Position numbers and translations under genes: made by a program
IMG/VR virus record: IMGVR_UViG_3300032224_001604
Coordinates: 1-22,431 of that record
From: a virus
Reading direction: 5' to 3' (one strand)
DNA: 22,431 bases
The notes under the pieces: model-generated
What the model was told of the DNA's origin: nothing
Database searches by the model: none
What the model saw: only the letters and a program-made list of their open reading frames with translations
Shown here: positions 12,336 through 22,431 of the stretch, one piece after another
Numbering within the stretch: position 1 is the first letter of the stretch
How the letters are laid out: each line of letters opens with the position of its first letter

Positions 12336-15300
12336 ATGTCACTACAAGTAATTGATATCGGTATTCAGGGTAATGACGGAACTGGTGACAGTATCCGTGA
12401 ATCTTTCCGTAAGGTAAATGCAAACTTTAATGAGCTCTATGGCATTTTTGGTGCTGGCGGAACTATTAAATTTACAGCACTCGGCGATGCGCCAACTAGC
12501 TATACCGGTAATCAAATTATCATGGCTAATCCTGCAGGTAGTGCCTTAACTGCTAGAACGATCGTTTCGAGCAATTCAGGTTTAACTATCAATGCTAGTG
12601 ATCCTACTAAACTTACCTTAACAGTTAGTAGCCCTAACTTATCAAACGATCCGTTCCCAACATTGGGTAACTTCCTTAATGCTAACAGTTTGACTCTTGG
12701 TAAATTAGCAGATCCAAGTGCGGCCTTAGTAACAGCATTTAATAGCGCATATCAAAGTTTAGGTATTACTACGACCTTAGATCAACTACCAGTTACTAAA
12801 GGTTATGCTGATAAGAATTATCTTCAAGCTACATCTACAACTAGTAATGGCATAACTTCAGTCGCTCTAACTAGTGCAGTTAAACCTCGAACACAACCTA
12901 CATTACCGCAAACTGGTGATCCTGATTATGATCCAACACTGACAAGTAACTATCTAAGCACTGAAGCGATGCAACGTAAAGATGTTGTATATCGAGGTGG
13001 TGACACTATGACTGGTGTGTTAAATCTCAGTGATCATCCAGCACCGCTATCTGGTTCAGGTGTTGTTAATAGCACAAACGATCTCCAGGCAGCTTCAAAA
13101 TATTATGTTGACAACAATACCTATTACAGTGGTGTTAATCTATTTGTATCGGCTACTAAAGGTGACGATACACAAAAGAATACTCCAATAGGACGCGAAG
13201 GACGTTATTGGCAATATGCTTATAAAACTGTAGGTGCCGCTTGCTTACAAGCACAGAATTTAATCAATCTTGCTAATTTTGAACCCGGTCCATACAAGCA
13301 ACGCATTGCCTACACAGTCGGCCCAAGCCAATACAGTAGTCAAATACAAAGTATAACACTAAGCGGTGGCAATAGTGCTGATACTGGATATACCGGTGCG
13401 GCCAATTTATTAGAATTAAACAAGGCATTTATTCAACAAGAAACTGTTGCTTATCTTAATAAAAAATATGTAAACAGTTTTACCTTTAGTAAGACACGCT
13501 GGGCATCAATCATTGAAAATATGATTAGTGCAGTCGGATACGACCTTGTATTAGGTACTACACATAATGTAACTACTCAAGCTAGTCAATTATTTGGAAC
13601 ATACAATAGTGATATCATCAATAATCAATTGACACAAATTATTGATGCTATTAATCAAGCCAAGACTCAAATTTTAAATTATTCATATAGCACTGCTTCA
13701 TTACAAACTTATATTGGTACTGTAATTGATGCTATCTGTTATGATTTAATATTTGGTAGCAACTATCAAAGTCTAAGAGTAGCACAGGCATTTTCAAATG
13801 CTGGAACAAGTCTAAGTACAACAGAAATCGCATCAGCGATTACTAATCTCGGTTCTTCTATTGTTGCAATCAGTGAAGTTGCAACATCGCCTACAATGAT
13901 AGCTACTGTTAACAGTTTAGTAACAACTATAAAGGCAGTCATACAAGCAGGATCAACGATCACACTTTCATGGCCTGCTCTTTCATCAACTGTGATAGGA
14001 CAAACTAGTGCTAGAGATTTATTAAAGAACAATATTGGTTTTATACAAGCTGAAATTATTGCCTACTTATTGGCTAACTATCCATCATTAAGTTATAGCA
14101 AAACTACTTGCCAGCGAGATGTAAAATACATCGTTGAAGCGTTGATTTACGATTTAATGTACGGTGGTAATAGCCAAAGTGCATATGCTGGTTTGAGATA
14201 CTGGATCGGTAATGTTTTACAAATACAAGCTACAGAAAAAACAGCAACCGTTGCCGCAATTAATTATATCAATACATTAGTTCAGGCAATCGTTACTAAT
14301 ACACTACCTGTATTAATATATCAAACTAGCGTTTCACAATATATTAATTCTACATTAACTGGTAACAATACTGCTACTGCTACATTCTATAGCGGAAGTA
14401 CATCTAGTACAACATTAACTGTAACTACCGGTACTGTTTTAATCAGTGTTGGTCAGGTAATTACAGGAACAGGTTTCACTAATGGGCAGAAAGTAGTAGC
14501 GACTAGTATCAATGGAATTTACACTACTATCACATTAAGTGCTGTACCAAATGCAACTCCGAGCGGTACATTCACATTTACTAGTCCCGTACTAAGTTCT
14601 TTAAGCACAAACATTTCTACAATTTCATCTATAGTAAACAGTGTAAGCACACCGAGTCCGAGCATTACACTACCTACTACTAGCGCGGCAGCGAGTATTT
14701 TAACAACTGCTAGAACAGCAGTACTAGCACAAAAGACTGCTCTAAGTTCAGCTTCAGTAACGTACATTAATAATACATATCCTGTTCTTAATGACAGCGG
14801 AACAAATGCTAGTATTACTAGTTTATTCAACATAGCGACCGGTTTGTTGACCAACGGAATCGCTACAAGAACAACTCCAACATACGGAACACCAAGTGCA
14901 TTAACTGTTGCTTACGGTCATGCACGTGATGCGCTGTTAGCTAACATTACTTTTATTGCGGCAGAAACAAATGCCTGGATTAATTCTCAGTATTCTGGAT
15001 TAACTTATAATACAGCAACTAATACTAGAGATATAACTTATATTGTAGAAGCTGTCATACACGACCTAGTATATGGCGGTAACAGAGCAACAACATTAGC
15101 ATCTCAACAATTCTGGATAAATGGTGTTTCTCAGATAGAATCTAGTCTAACTCAAGCTATATTGGCGGCTGCGGTACAGCATGTTCAACAAATTGCCGCT
15201 CAGATTATTGGTAATACAACAGTTAGTCCATTATATCAAGGTGTCATTACACAAACTAAAAATAGTTCGTGGGCAGACGGCGGTGCCGCATCTACTACAA

Positions 15301-18300
15301 TATTCACGTTATTCAATCAAATACAAGATGTTATTGTAAACAATACAACATACAGTATTACTGCTCCAGTATTAACAAGTTATAGCAATGTTACTCAAAA
15401 TGCCAGAACTATTATGGAGTCTAACAAGACTACCATTTCAGCATATGTTAACACATACCTAACTACTACATATCCGGGCGGTTTTACCTATAATCAATCT
15501 ACTTGTTATCGAGACGTTGGTAATATCATCGATGCAATGGTTATCGATTTATTAACTGGTGGAACTTATCAAAGTATTAATGCAGGTCTAAGTTATTATA
15601 GTAATACAAGTGCTAAGAGTGTTGCTATTGGTACTCAATATAGTCAAACAGTAGATGGTATACAGTTTGCTAGAGACCTAGCACTTCAAGTATTAAATCA
15701 AACTACTGCACAACGTTATCAAACTTTAACTACACAAGTTGTCAGTGGTAGTTATACAGCCAGTGCTGGTGCTAAAACAACATTTACAACTAACATGAAT
15801 ACTATAATTAGTATCATACAGTTAGGTTACGGCGCGGCACCGACACCGAGTTATGGTACTGGTCTTTATACTTTAACTATTAGCAACGGTGGTAATAGTT
15901 CTGTTGATCAAGGTACTGCTGGCAATGTACACATTATACCTGCTAAGGTACTAGTAGGCGGAAGCTCGGGTGCAAATGGTTTAATTGTAAGCTATACTGC
16001 TAACACCGGAACCGGTGTTGATACTATCGTATTACGTTATAGCAAACCTGGTTTCTTCCAATATGTGCCAACTACTGCAACAGGTACTAGCGGAACTAAT
16101 ATAATCACAGTAGCTAGCTTAACATATACAAATATCTATACAAGTAGCATTGCTATTGGAATGGGTGTGTCTGGCGGTAACATTCCTTTAGGAACATATG
16201 TTACTGGTATTAACGGAACTACCATCACATTGAGTGCTAGCCTAACTGGTGCTCTTTCTTCAACCTCAGTCATATTTGGTGAACAAATGGATTTTGGTGA
16301 AACTGTTAAAAATCTTAACATCACCATTCGTGTTGAAAGCGGTATTTACTATGAAGATTATCCAATTAAATTACCGGCTAACGTATCCATCAGCGGTGAT
16401 GAATTCCGTAGAACAATTATCCGTCCGTTGGATCGTGTAAGCCAAAGTCCATGGCGTAGTATATTCTTTTATCGTGATTCAATTATTGACGGAATACAAA
16501 CTGGTCTAATCGATTTTACTACTGATTATTCTAGTACATTAACATCTTCATTAACTATATCAGCACCGACTGGAAATATTACAGCTACGTTGGCATCTGG
16601 TCAGGCTCCTGCAAGTTGGGTTGGATTGGTTATTATGACTGCTACTAGTGATACAGGAATAGTCGGAAAGGCTGTCATTACAAGTGTTGCTGGTAATATA
16701 TTAAATTGTACAGTAGTATATCCGTTCCCAAGTGCAACTACATTTACTACAGGTAACTGGCACGTATATGGAACTAAAAACTATGGACGCCATTACTTAG
16801 TTGATCCGTTAGATATCAATTCAACTCCGTTGAACAACAAATTAATTGACGTGTTCATGTGTAACGATGCTACACGTATTACTGGCATTACATTCCAAGG
16901 TCACGGCGGATTCGCTATGGTGCTTGATCCAGAAGGTCAAATTAAAACTAAGTCACCATATGGACAAGTATGTACATCATTTAGTCAATCAACTAATGCT
17001 AAACGTTTTGCAGGTGGGCAGTTTGTTGATGGATTTACAGGACGACTATTTGGTACTATCACTAATGTCGCTAGTGCTAACGGGGTAGCTGGTATTACAG
17101 TTACAGTTACTGGTAGTGTAAACAGTGGCCTTGATATCCGTGCTCCGCAAACGCCTTGCGTATTTTATATTGCAGGCAATCGTTATCAAGTTGATGATGT
17201 TCCAACTTATGACAGTGGAACATACACAGCAACACTAACACTCGATGTTTCTACACCATATGATCCAAGTACCTTATACAGTGCATCATTGATAACTAGT
17301 TCAAATTATCCAAATGCATCCATTGGTGGTATTATCGATGCGGTTACTTACGATCTAGTAACTGGTTCTAATTATCAAACTAATAAAATGGCATTAGCAT
17401 GGTTGCAACCTGCTAATGCTGTTATTGGTATTAAACAATTATATGTCTTATCCGCTATTAATAAAGCTAGAGACATTATGAATTCAAATATTACTAATAC
17501 TACAAGTAAGAGTAAAATTACAGCTAGTATTGCTAATCTTACTAATGTTATCACTAACGGTATAGGTGTATTACCAAGTTCAACATTCCCGGTATATACG
17601 GGTTCAGGTGCAACATCAACTAACGTAGCAAATGCTGTAACTATTCTACAGGCTAATAAAGCATTTATACAAGCAGAAATTACTGCATGGTTTGCTAGTA
17701 ATTTTATTACAAAATCAATTGCCACCTATAGTGCAACGAAGACTCAGAAAGATATCGGTTATGCAGTTGATGCCTTAACATATGACTTGTTATATGGCGG
17801 GAACTCAGCATCTTATGATGGAGCAAGTACCTACTACTTAGGCGGAAGTTCAAATATCTCAGGCCAAGAAACATATTATATGTCTATGTTTGGTCGACTA
17901 AGCACTATTATACAACAAGTTGTGCAGAATCAAACTGTTAGTGTTTCAGCAGGTAATATCGTTAGTCAAAATAAAGTTGCGGCTACTGCGGCAACAAGTA
18001 CAGAAGCAACTACTCTAGCAGGCCTAGTAAGTGTTCACATTGATTATCTATATGAAGGTATATTTAATAACACAGTCCAGGCTACTATTACTTCAGGATC
18101 AAATGTATTAACTAATGTCCCTTATAACCCATTAATTAACGTCGGCTCAACTATTCCAGCTGGTACTTACTTTGCCTCTGGGGCAACTGTTACAAGTATA
18201 GCTAGTTATTTGTCAAGCGGACAAATTACAGTTAATAACAATGCGGCAGCATCTGGAACATACGTTCCATTATCATTTACTCGAAGTGATGCTACATCAG

Positions 18301-21300
18301 TCGTTCGTACAGTTTTAACATTGCCAACTGATACAAATTACAACCAAGTTAAATCTGACAGGACTACGATTGTTACAGCAAAATCTGCAACACAGACATC
18401 AATAACTAATTATCTTAACGCTGGTGCTAGCTTGCCAATTAACATTGAAATGGGTGGTAACCGTTCAATGTTAGCAAATGACTTCGCTATGATTAATGAC
18501 TTAGGTTATGCCATTGTTGTAACCAACGGTGCAGCCTCCGAGCAAGTTTCAACATTCTCATACTACTGTCATACACACTTCTGGTCAATTAATGGTGGCC
18601 AGATACGTGCTGTAGCCAGTTCAAATGCACACGGTAATTACGGATTACGTGCAACAGGTTTCGATGTAACAGAATTGCCAGACTCAGTTGTACTAGCTAA
18701 CGACATGGTACAAACTGCTAAAATTTACAAACAAGGTATATTCGCAGGCCAAATGGCTCCAACTGCTACTACCCAAGCGTTGTCCGTTTACATTGTCGGT
18801 TATAACTACATTCCATATAATGTTAGCGAATTAGAAATTGACCACACACTATCGGGCGGTAATATTACACGTTATTTGATCGGTAGCGTTGCACATACAA
18901 CAACCACTGTCAATGGACAAAACGTTTTACAATTAAACTTGAGTACAAGCGGTACTAATGCCACATCAACAAACGGTTTAGCATATGCATTATATGATGG
19001 CCAGTTGATCACTATACGTATATTACAGAACATTAAATTCTTAAACATTGATAATGTAAAACCAACTCGCCCATCGACTGCTGTCCAGTACAGTGATAAT
19101 CTAGCAGATATCTATCGTGTTATTGCATATGGTTTGACAGAATCAACCGGCGAGCAACTACCAGCCAATACTGCTATCCTAGGCACTGATACTTCTTTCG
19201 GTTTTTATCTGTTTACCACAGATGGTGGCAATATTTCAAATGCTGATCCTAACTATGATGCTAGCGCATCAGTAGTTACTTCATTAGCTACATTTACTGG
19301 AAACATTAGCGGAACTACATTAACGGTTTCAAGCGGATTAGTAGGAACTATTAGTATTGGTCAAGGAGTTACTGGCAATGGAATTACCGCAGGTACTTAT
19401 ATTACCGCAGGTAGTGGATCTAGTTGGACTGTTAATCAAAGTATAAGCGCAACAGGAAGCATTACAATTACTGCTTCATCAGGAAGTGTTACAAGTACAA
19501 CACTAACAATTAATTCATTCGTTGCTGGTACTGTGTTTACAACTGCCAGCACCTTAGTCGGTGCTTATATCGGTGGTGTTGGATTCACTGCACAAACAGT
19601 AACAGCGGTGGCTAACCCTACTGGATCAATATTTGTTCTTACATTAAGTGCGGTACCAACTATTATCCCTGGTGGCACCGTTACATTCTCTAATAAGACA
19701 CAAGGTCGCAATGTAGGCGATAATAAGATTTCAGTATTGACTATTGCTAATCAATCAATAATTTCGCAAGTTAACAAAGGACTTTACCTATTTGGTTGGG
19801 CAGGTAGGGTACACCGCGTAGTAAGTTATACTGCGCCAACTACTATTGCTACTGGTTCATTCAGCACAGGTAGTACATCAAGTTATACGCTAGTAGTTAC
19901 TGGTGTTGCTGGTACTATCTCAAATGGACAAGTTGTAATTGGAACTGGATTTAACAGTACACAATATGTTTCAGCAGTAAGCCTAGTTGGGTCAACTGCT
20001 ACTGTTACTCTAAACAACTATCCATCAGTTCAGCCTTCTGGAACTATTACATTCGGTACTGTTCAAAATAGTTATTTGACCATTGATCCAAATCCAGTAT
20101 ATAATAATTCTGCTGATGGAACTGCTATCAATAGCATGACTTATTCTAGTACTGCGAGTGGTCCTACAGGAACTAGCTACAGTCTAGTAACATTTACAAT
20201 TCCATATAGAACAGCATATCCGGCAGTTGATAGTTATATTACTATATCAGGACAAAGTACTAGCACATATAATGGCGCATATCAAATTGCGGCTATAGGT
20301 AGTTCTACTCTAGTCACAGTATCAAGCAATGCTACATTATCAGTAGGTATGGTTGTTACTACTGTGGCTGCAGGAGCATATGTTCCTTCATATTGTATTA
20401 TTCAATCACTGATTGGTACTACACAGTTTACAATCAGTCCAGCCGCTTGGTTACCTGCAGGTACAAGTATTAGTGCTACCGCAGTTGCAACTGTTCAAGG
20501 TGTAACAATTACTAGTGGTGGTACAGGTTATACAACGGCACCGATAATAACTTTTAGTGGCGGTGGTGCTATTACTCAAGCACAAGCTAGTTGTACGATT
20601 GTCAACGGTAGTATTGCTACTGTAACAGTTACAAGCCCCGGTTATGGATACACTAGCCTTCCTACTATTTCATTAAGTCAGATATTAGGCGGAGCACAAT
20701 TAACAGCGGTACTGACATCTATCGTTCAAACTAGTGCTACTGTAACTACTGGTATCAATACTAACACCATGAGCTTGGTATATCCTACTGCTCCTGGAAC
20801 TGCTGGAACTGCGAGTGCATCATTAAACTCAGTTGCGTCAATGACTGGTTCTACTATTACTGTAACTACTGGCGTATTAACTGTAGGTACACTAGCTTCT
20901 GGAACTATCGCAGTAGGTATGGTGTTAACCGGTGGTACTATAGGTAGTAACGTTTATATCACTGCTAATATTAGTGGTAGTGGTAACGGATCAACATGGC
21001 AAACTAACACAACTGTTGCTCAAACTATCACCACTATTACTGGTACTGCTAACTTATTAACAGTTAGTAAAACAACCAATATGTATGTTGGTGCACCGAT
21101 CGTCTTTACCGGTACTACTGCCAATCCAGTGTTTGGAAATGTAGTCAGCGGAACAACATATTATATTAGTAGAATCATAGCCGCAACACAGCAAATTGGA
21201 ATTAGTTCTACGCAAAGTACTACAGACTTTACCCTAACCACAGTAGCTTCTGGTAGCATGGCATACTATTCACCAAGCTATGTTTATGGAACTAGCTATA

Positions 21301-22431
21301 CTAATAGTGGAACAGGTTTAACTGTAACAACAGTAAGCTCAGGAACATACGCTGGTACTTATAGCGTAACATATACATTTAGTTCAACTACTGCTCCGAC
21401 TACTGGTGTTTATTATTATGTAAGCGGTAATACTAATCCATTGTACAACGGTTATACAATTTGTTCAGCAAGTAGCACAACTAGCATTACATTAAATTAT
21501 CCATACAATCCTGGAACTTATAGTAATGCAACAACTACAACTATTACGCGAGAGGCTACATCAGGTGCTAGTACAACGTTAGGTATTTCAACTCCGTTTA
21601 GTTTAAGCAATGCATTTAATCCTCGTCTAGGTTATCCAGGAGCAGAAGCCGCACAGATTACTACACGTATTTCAACAACTCGTGTTACAGGACATGACTT
21701 CTTGAATATCGGCACTGGTAGCTACACAACTACCAACTGGCCAACAGTTATCTATGGTAATCCATCGCAGGCAGCTAATCAAAGTCAAGAAGTATTAGAA
21801 GAAGGTGTAGGTCGTGTGTTCTATGTGACCACTGATCAAAATGGTATTTTCCGTGTAGGACGTTTCTTCAGCGTTGACCAGGGTACCGGTAGTGTAACAT
21901 TTAGTGCGTCTATTGCATTGAGTAACCTAGACGGTCTAGGATTTAAACGTGGTGTAGTTGTTGCTGAGTTCTCAACAGATTCAGCAATGACTAACAATGC
22001 CGCTGATACAGTACCAGTACAAAGTGCAATCCGTGGATTTGTTGATCGTAGATTAGGGTTGGATTACGGTGGCAATCCGATTGCAAGTACTAATTTAATC
22101 GGTCCAGGTTACCTAGCACTTAGTGGTTCATTGGCTATGAAGGGCAACCTAAATATGGCCTTATACACAATTAACAACTTGGCTGCTCCAAGTATTAGCT
22201 CCGATGCAACTAATAAGTTATATGTTGATACGCAAGTTGCAAATACTAACTCAGTCAATAAACTTAAAGACGTTGCGGCTACATTATCCTCAACTGTTGC
22301 TAATACTGACTTCTTAGTGTATGACAGTGCTGTTAGCAACACAGGTGGAACTACTGGTGGTTGGAGAAACGTAAGTATTCCAACAGGTGATGTTAATACA
22401 ACATTCAATGCAGGCGCTGGTACATTAACAA
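12336..22431 (+). CDS. Giant fibre/baseplate-type structural protein, 3' end cut by window
   Basis: One reading frame stays open from ATG 12336 (GGAG at 12325-12328) to the window end, 3365 complete codons without stop. Frame checks at landmarks throughout agree. The N-terminus QGNDGTGDSIRESFRKVNAN, then NFNELYGIF, is the start typical of T4-like marine phage fibre/baseplate proteins. Next comes a gp37-like strand GGDTMTGVLNL at about 221, then seven AxxYDLxYGGN helical repeats (402-1816). A pectin-lyase/beta-helix-like section follows at about 1325-1364 and 1520-1570 (RVESGIYYEDYPIKLPANVS; FQGHGGFAMVLDPEG). Many Thr/Ser/Gly-rich beta repeats fill 1950-3090. A C-terminal part has GHDFLNIGTG (3118) and NGIFRVGRFFSVDQGTG, then new fibre strands (LAMKGNLNMALYTINNL). 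Probably a long host-contact fibre or baseplate protein. No enzymatic residues can be assigned. Confidence 0.88.
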   Translation, partial: MSLQVIDIGIQGNDGTGDSIRESFRKVNANFNELYGIFGAGGTIKFTALGDAPTSYTGNQIIMANPAGSALTARTIVSSNSGLTINASDPTKLTLTVSSPNLSNDPFPTLGNFLNANSLTLGKLADPSAALVTAFNSAYQSLGITTTLDQLPVTKGYADKNYLQATSTTSNGITSVALTSAVKPRTQPTLPQTGDPDYDPTLTSNYLSTEAMQRKDVVYRGGDTMTGVLNLSDHPAPLSGSGVVNSTNDLQAASKYYVDNNTYYSGVNLFVSATKGDDTQKNTPIGREGRYWQYAYKTVGAACLQAQNLINLANFEPGPYKQRIAYTVGPSQYSSQIQSITLSGGNSADTGYTGAANLLELNKAFIQQETVAYLNKKYVNSFTFSKTRWASIIENMISAVGYDLVLGTTHNVTTQASQLFGTYNSDIINNQLTQIIDAINQAKTQILNYSYSTASLQTYIGTVIDAICYDLIFGSNYQSLRVAQAFSNAGTSLSTTEIASAITNLGSSIVAISEVATSPTMIATVNSLVTTIKAVIQAGSTITLSWPALSSTVIGQTSARDLLKNNIGFIQAEIIAYLLANYPSLSYSKTTCQRDVKYIVEALIYDLMYGGNSQSAYAGLRYWIGNVLQIQATEKTATVAAINYINTLVQAIVTNTLPVLIYQTSVSQYINSTLTGNNTATATFYSGSTSSTTLTVTTGTVLISVGQVITGTGFTNGQKVVATSINGIYTTITLSAVPNATPSGTFTFTSPVLSSLSTNISTISSIVNSVSTPSPSITLPTTSAAASILTTARTAVLAQKTALSSASVTYINNTYPVLNDSGTNASITSLFNIATGLLTNGIATRTTPTYGTPSALTVAYGHARDALLANITFIAAETNAWINSQYSGLTYNTATNTRDITYIVEAVIHDLVYGGNRATTLASQQFWINGVSQIESSLTQAILAAAVQHVQQIAAQIIGNTTVSPLYQGVITQTKNSSWADGGAASTTIFTLFNQIQDVIVNNTTYSITAPVLTSYSNVTQNARTIMESNKTTISAYVNTYLTTTYPGGFTYNQSTCYRDVGNIIDAMVIDLLTGGTYQSINAGLSYYSNTSAKSVAIGTQYSQTVDGIQFARDLALQVLNQTTAQRYQTLTTQVVSGSYTASAGAKTTFTTNMNTIISIIQLGYGAAPTPSYGTGLYTLTISNGGNSSVDQGTAGNVHIIPAKVLVGGSSGANGLIVSYTANTGTGVDTIVLRYSKPGFFQYVPTTATGTSGTNIITVASLTYTNIYTSSIAIGMGVSGGNIPLGTYVTGINGTTITLSASLTGALSSTSVIFGEQMDFGETVKNLNITIRVESGIYYEDYPIKLPANVSISGDEFRRTIIRPLDRVSQSPWRSIFFYRDSIIDGIQTGLIDFTTDYSSTLTSSLTISAPTGNITATLASGQAPASWVGLVIMTATSDTGIVGKAVITSVAGNILNCTVVYPFPSATTFTTGNWHVYGTKNYGRHYLVDPLDINSTPLNNKLIDVFMCNDATRITGITFQGHGGFAMVLDPEGQIKTKSPYGQVCTSFSQSTNAKRFAGGQFVDGFTGRLFGTITNVASANGVAGITVTVTGSVNSGLDIRAPQTPCVFYIAGNRYQVDDVPTYDSGTYTATLTLDVSTPYDPSTLYSASLITSSNYPNASIGGIIDAVTYDLVTGSNYQTNKMALAWLQPANAVIGIKQLYVLSAINKARDIMNSNITNTTSKSKITASIANLTNVITNGIGVLPSSTFPVYTGSGATSTNVANAVTILQANKAFIQAEITAWFASNFITKSIATYSATKTQKDIGYAVDALTYDLLYGGNSASYDGASTYYLGGSSNISGQETYYMSMFGRLSTIIQQVVQNQTVSVSAGNIVSQNKVAATAATSTEATTLAGLVSVHIDYLYEGIFNNTVQATITSGSNVLTNVPYNPLINVGSTIPAGTYFASGATVTSIASYLSSGQITVNNNAAASGTYVPLSFTRSDATSVVRTVLTLPTDTNYNQVKSDRTTIVTAKSATQTSITNYLNAGASLPINIEMGGNRSMLANDFAMINDLGYAIVVTNGAASEQVSTFSYYCHTHFWSINGGQIRAVASSNAHGNYGLRATGFDVTELPDSVVLANDMVQTAKIYKQGIFAGQMAPTATTQALSVYIVGYNYIPYNVSELEIDHTLSGGNITRYLIGSVAHTTTTVNGQNVLQLNLSTSGTNATSTNGLAYALYDGQLITIRILQNIKFLNIDNVKPTRPSTAVQYSDNLADIYRVIAYGLTESTGEQLPANTAILGTDTSFGFYLFTTDGGNISNADPNYDASASVVTSLATFTGNISGTTLTVSSGLVGTISIGQGVTGNGITAGTYITAGSGSSWTVNQSISATGSITITASSGSVTSTTLTINSFVAGTVFTTASTLVGAYIGGVGFTAQTVTAVANPTGSIFVLTLSAVPTIIPGGTVTFSNKTQGRNVGDNKISVLTIANQSIISQVNKGLYLFGWAGRVHRVVSYTAPTTIATGSFSTGSTSSYTLVVTGVAGTISNGQVVIGTGFNSTQYVSAVSLVGSTATVTLNNYPSVQPSGTITFGTVQNSYLTIDPNPVYNNSADGTAINSMTYSSTASGPTGTSYSLVTFTIPYRTAYPAVDSYITISGQSTSTYNGAYQIAAIGSSTLVTVSSNATLSVGMVVTTVAAGAYVPSYCIIQSLIGTTQFTISPAAWLPAGTSISATAVATVQGVTITSGGTGYTTAPIITFSGGGAITQAQASCTIVNGSIATVTVTSPGYGYTSLPTISLSQILGGAQLTAVLTSIVQTSATVTTGINTNTMSLVYPTAPGTAGTASASLNSVASMTGSTITVTTGVLTVGTLASGTIAVGMVLTGGTIGSNVYITANISGSGNGSTWQTNTTVAQTITTITGTANLLTVSKTTNMYVGAPIVFTGTTANPVFGNVVSGTTYYISRIIAATQQIGISSTQSTTDFTLTTVASGSMAYYSPSYVYGTSYTNSGTGLTVTTVSSGTYAGTYSVTYTFSSTTAPTTGVYYYVSGNTNPLYNGYTICSASSTTSITLNYPYNPGTYSNATTTTITREATSGASTTLGISTPFSLSNAFNPRLGYPGAEAAQITTRISTTRVTGHDFLNIGTGSYTTTNWPTVIYGNPSQAANQSQEVLEEGVGRVFYVTTDQNGIFRVGRFFSVDQGTGSVTFSASIALSNLDGLGFKRGVVVAEFSTDSAMTNNAADTVPVQSAIRGFVDRRLGLDYGGNPIASTNLIGPGYLALSGSLAMKGNLNMALYTINNLAAPSISSDATNKLYVDTQVANTNSVNKLKDVAATLSSTVANTDFLVYDSAVSNTGGTTGGWRNVSIPTGDVNTTFNAGAGTLT
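13405..17850 (+). repeat. Seven diverged AxxYDLxxGGNxQ protein repeats
   Basis: Copies are centred at residues 402 (YDLVLGTTHN), 469 (YDLIFGSNYQS), 605 (YDLMYGGNSQS), 909 (HDLVYGGNRAT), 1070 (IDLLTGGTYQS), 1672 (YDLVTGSNYQT) and 1816 (YDLLYGGNSAS). The full unit, about 60 residues, reads L..NK.FIQ.E..AY....Y.....Y....C.RD..YIVDA..YDL.YGGN; copies 2 and 6 keep only its second half. The DNA of the copies has diverged, so recombination between them should be limited. The Tyr-Asp-Leu core with two flanking helices suggests a helical module inserted between beta sections. Confidence 0.8.
14395..21060 (+). repeat. Thr/Gly-rich beta repeats of the giant structural protein
   Basis: A loose 50-60 residue unit reads ..LTV......G.I..G..V.G.G...GT.I....G...T......SGT.TF. 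Clear copies lie near 14395-14580, 16095-16270, 19300-19470, 19490-19690, 19860-20055 and 20835-21060. Examples are TVSSGLVGTISIGQGVTGNG and VVTGVAGTISNGQVVIGTGF. They look like stacked beta-sandwich or fibre-shaft modules. Similarity is at protein level only. Confidence 0.6.
16300..17050 (+). other. Pectin-lyase-like beta-helix section inside the giant protein
   Basis: Residues about 1322-1572 carry IRVESGIYYEDYPIKLPANV and SISGDEFRRTIIRP, then YGRHYLVDP, ITGITFQGHGGFAMVLDPEG and RFAGGQFVDGFTGRLFG. The phrase 'V.SG.Y.E..PI.LP.NVSI.GD...TII.P' is the usual first turn of right-handed parallel beta-helices found in phage depolymerases and tail spikes. It may be a structural stalk only: no catalytic residues can be pointed out. 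Confidence 0.55.

Noticed and set aside
13766-17725. Several leftward reading frames (13766-14032, 14519-14854, 16136-16327, 17375-17725) in the giant gene
   Set aside because: Their Val/Leu/Ala-rich products mirror the Thr/Ser/Asn-rich sense frame, and none has start signals.
22109-22408. Leftward reading frame of 99 codons near the window end
   Set aside because: It is antisense to fibre-type strands of the giant protein and has the same shadow composition.
1-22431. tRNA genes, CRISPR arrays, insertion sequences, integrase or attachment sites
   Set aside because: No cloverleaf, no regularly spaced direct repeats, no transposase or recombinase motifs were seen in a manual reading.

Overview
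The window looks like part of the genome of a tailed double-stranded DNA phage, most likely a marine T4-like myovirus. The evidence is a compact A+T-rich layout, genes that overlap by 1 to 10 bases, a very large fibre/baseplate-type structural gene, TATAAATA-like late promoter boxes, a T4-type prohead-protease site, and typical marine-phage auxiliary genes (QueD-like, UV endonuclease, superoxide dismutase, A-type Fe-S carrier). The host cannot be read from the sequence; a marine alphaproteobacterium or cyanobacterium is only a guess from family resemblance.

Layout. (1) 1-892: two phage genes of unknown function, the first cut by the window edge. (2) 868-6218: four genes in tight overlap, namely two radical SAM proteins with extra cysteine sets, one protein I do not recognise, and a 688-residue protein that starts with an aspartyl/asparaginyl-hydroxylase-like domain and continues into glycosyltransferase-like and methyltransferase-like regions. 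This is the best candidate for an undescribed system; it looks like a modification cassette with unknown substrate. (3) 6221-7479: a textbook sigma70 promoter (TTGACA, 17 bp, TATAAT) driving a 399-residue phage protein of unknown function. (4) 7494-8994: a late box buried in a hairpin, then a tail-fibre-like gene. (5) 8997-10851: a second sigma70-type promoter, a leader that can form a pseudoknot, then queD-like, a small membrane protein, UV damage endonuclease and a small basic protein, closed by a hairpin terminator. (6) 10870-12333: a leftward small Lys/Ala/Pro-rich gene and a rightward superoxide dismutase read divergently from overlapping late boxes, then a leftward zinc-ribbon gene and a rightward A-type Fe-S carrier. 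(7) 12336-22431: one uninterrupted reading frame of at least 3365 codons that leaves the window open, a giant repeat-rich fibre/baseplate protein with a pectin-lyase-like centre.

Regulation. sigma70-like promoters precede the metabolic/repair genes, while GATAAATAC or TATAAATA boxes precede the tail fibre, the dismutase, the small leftward gene and the Fe-S carrier/giant gene. At two of the rightward late boxes the box lies in the 5' arm of a hairpin whose 3' arm holds the start codon or ribosome binding site. This is the arrangement T4 uses to silence read-through mRNA and translate only late transcripts. The dismutase carries an N-terminal peptide resembling a T4 capsid targeting sequence ending in LNE-G, so it may be packaged in the head and injected.

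No stretch above 300 bases lacks a gene. No tRNA, rRNA, CRISPR array or insertion sequence was seen. Family names come from reading motifs by eye; no database search was run.
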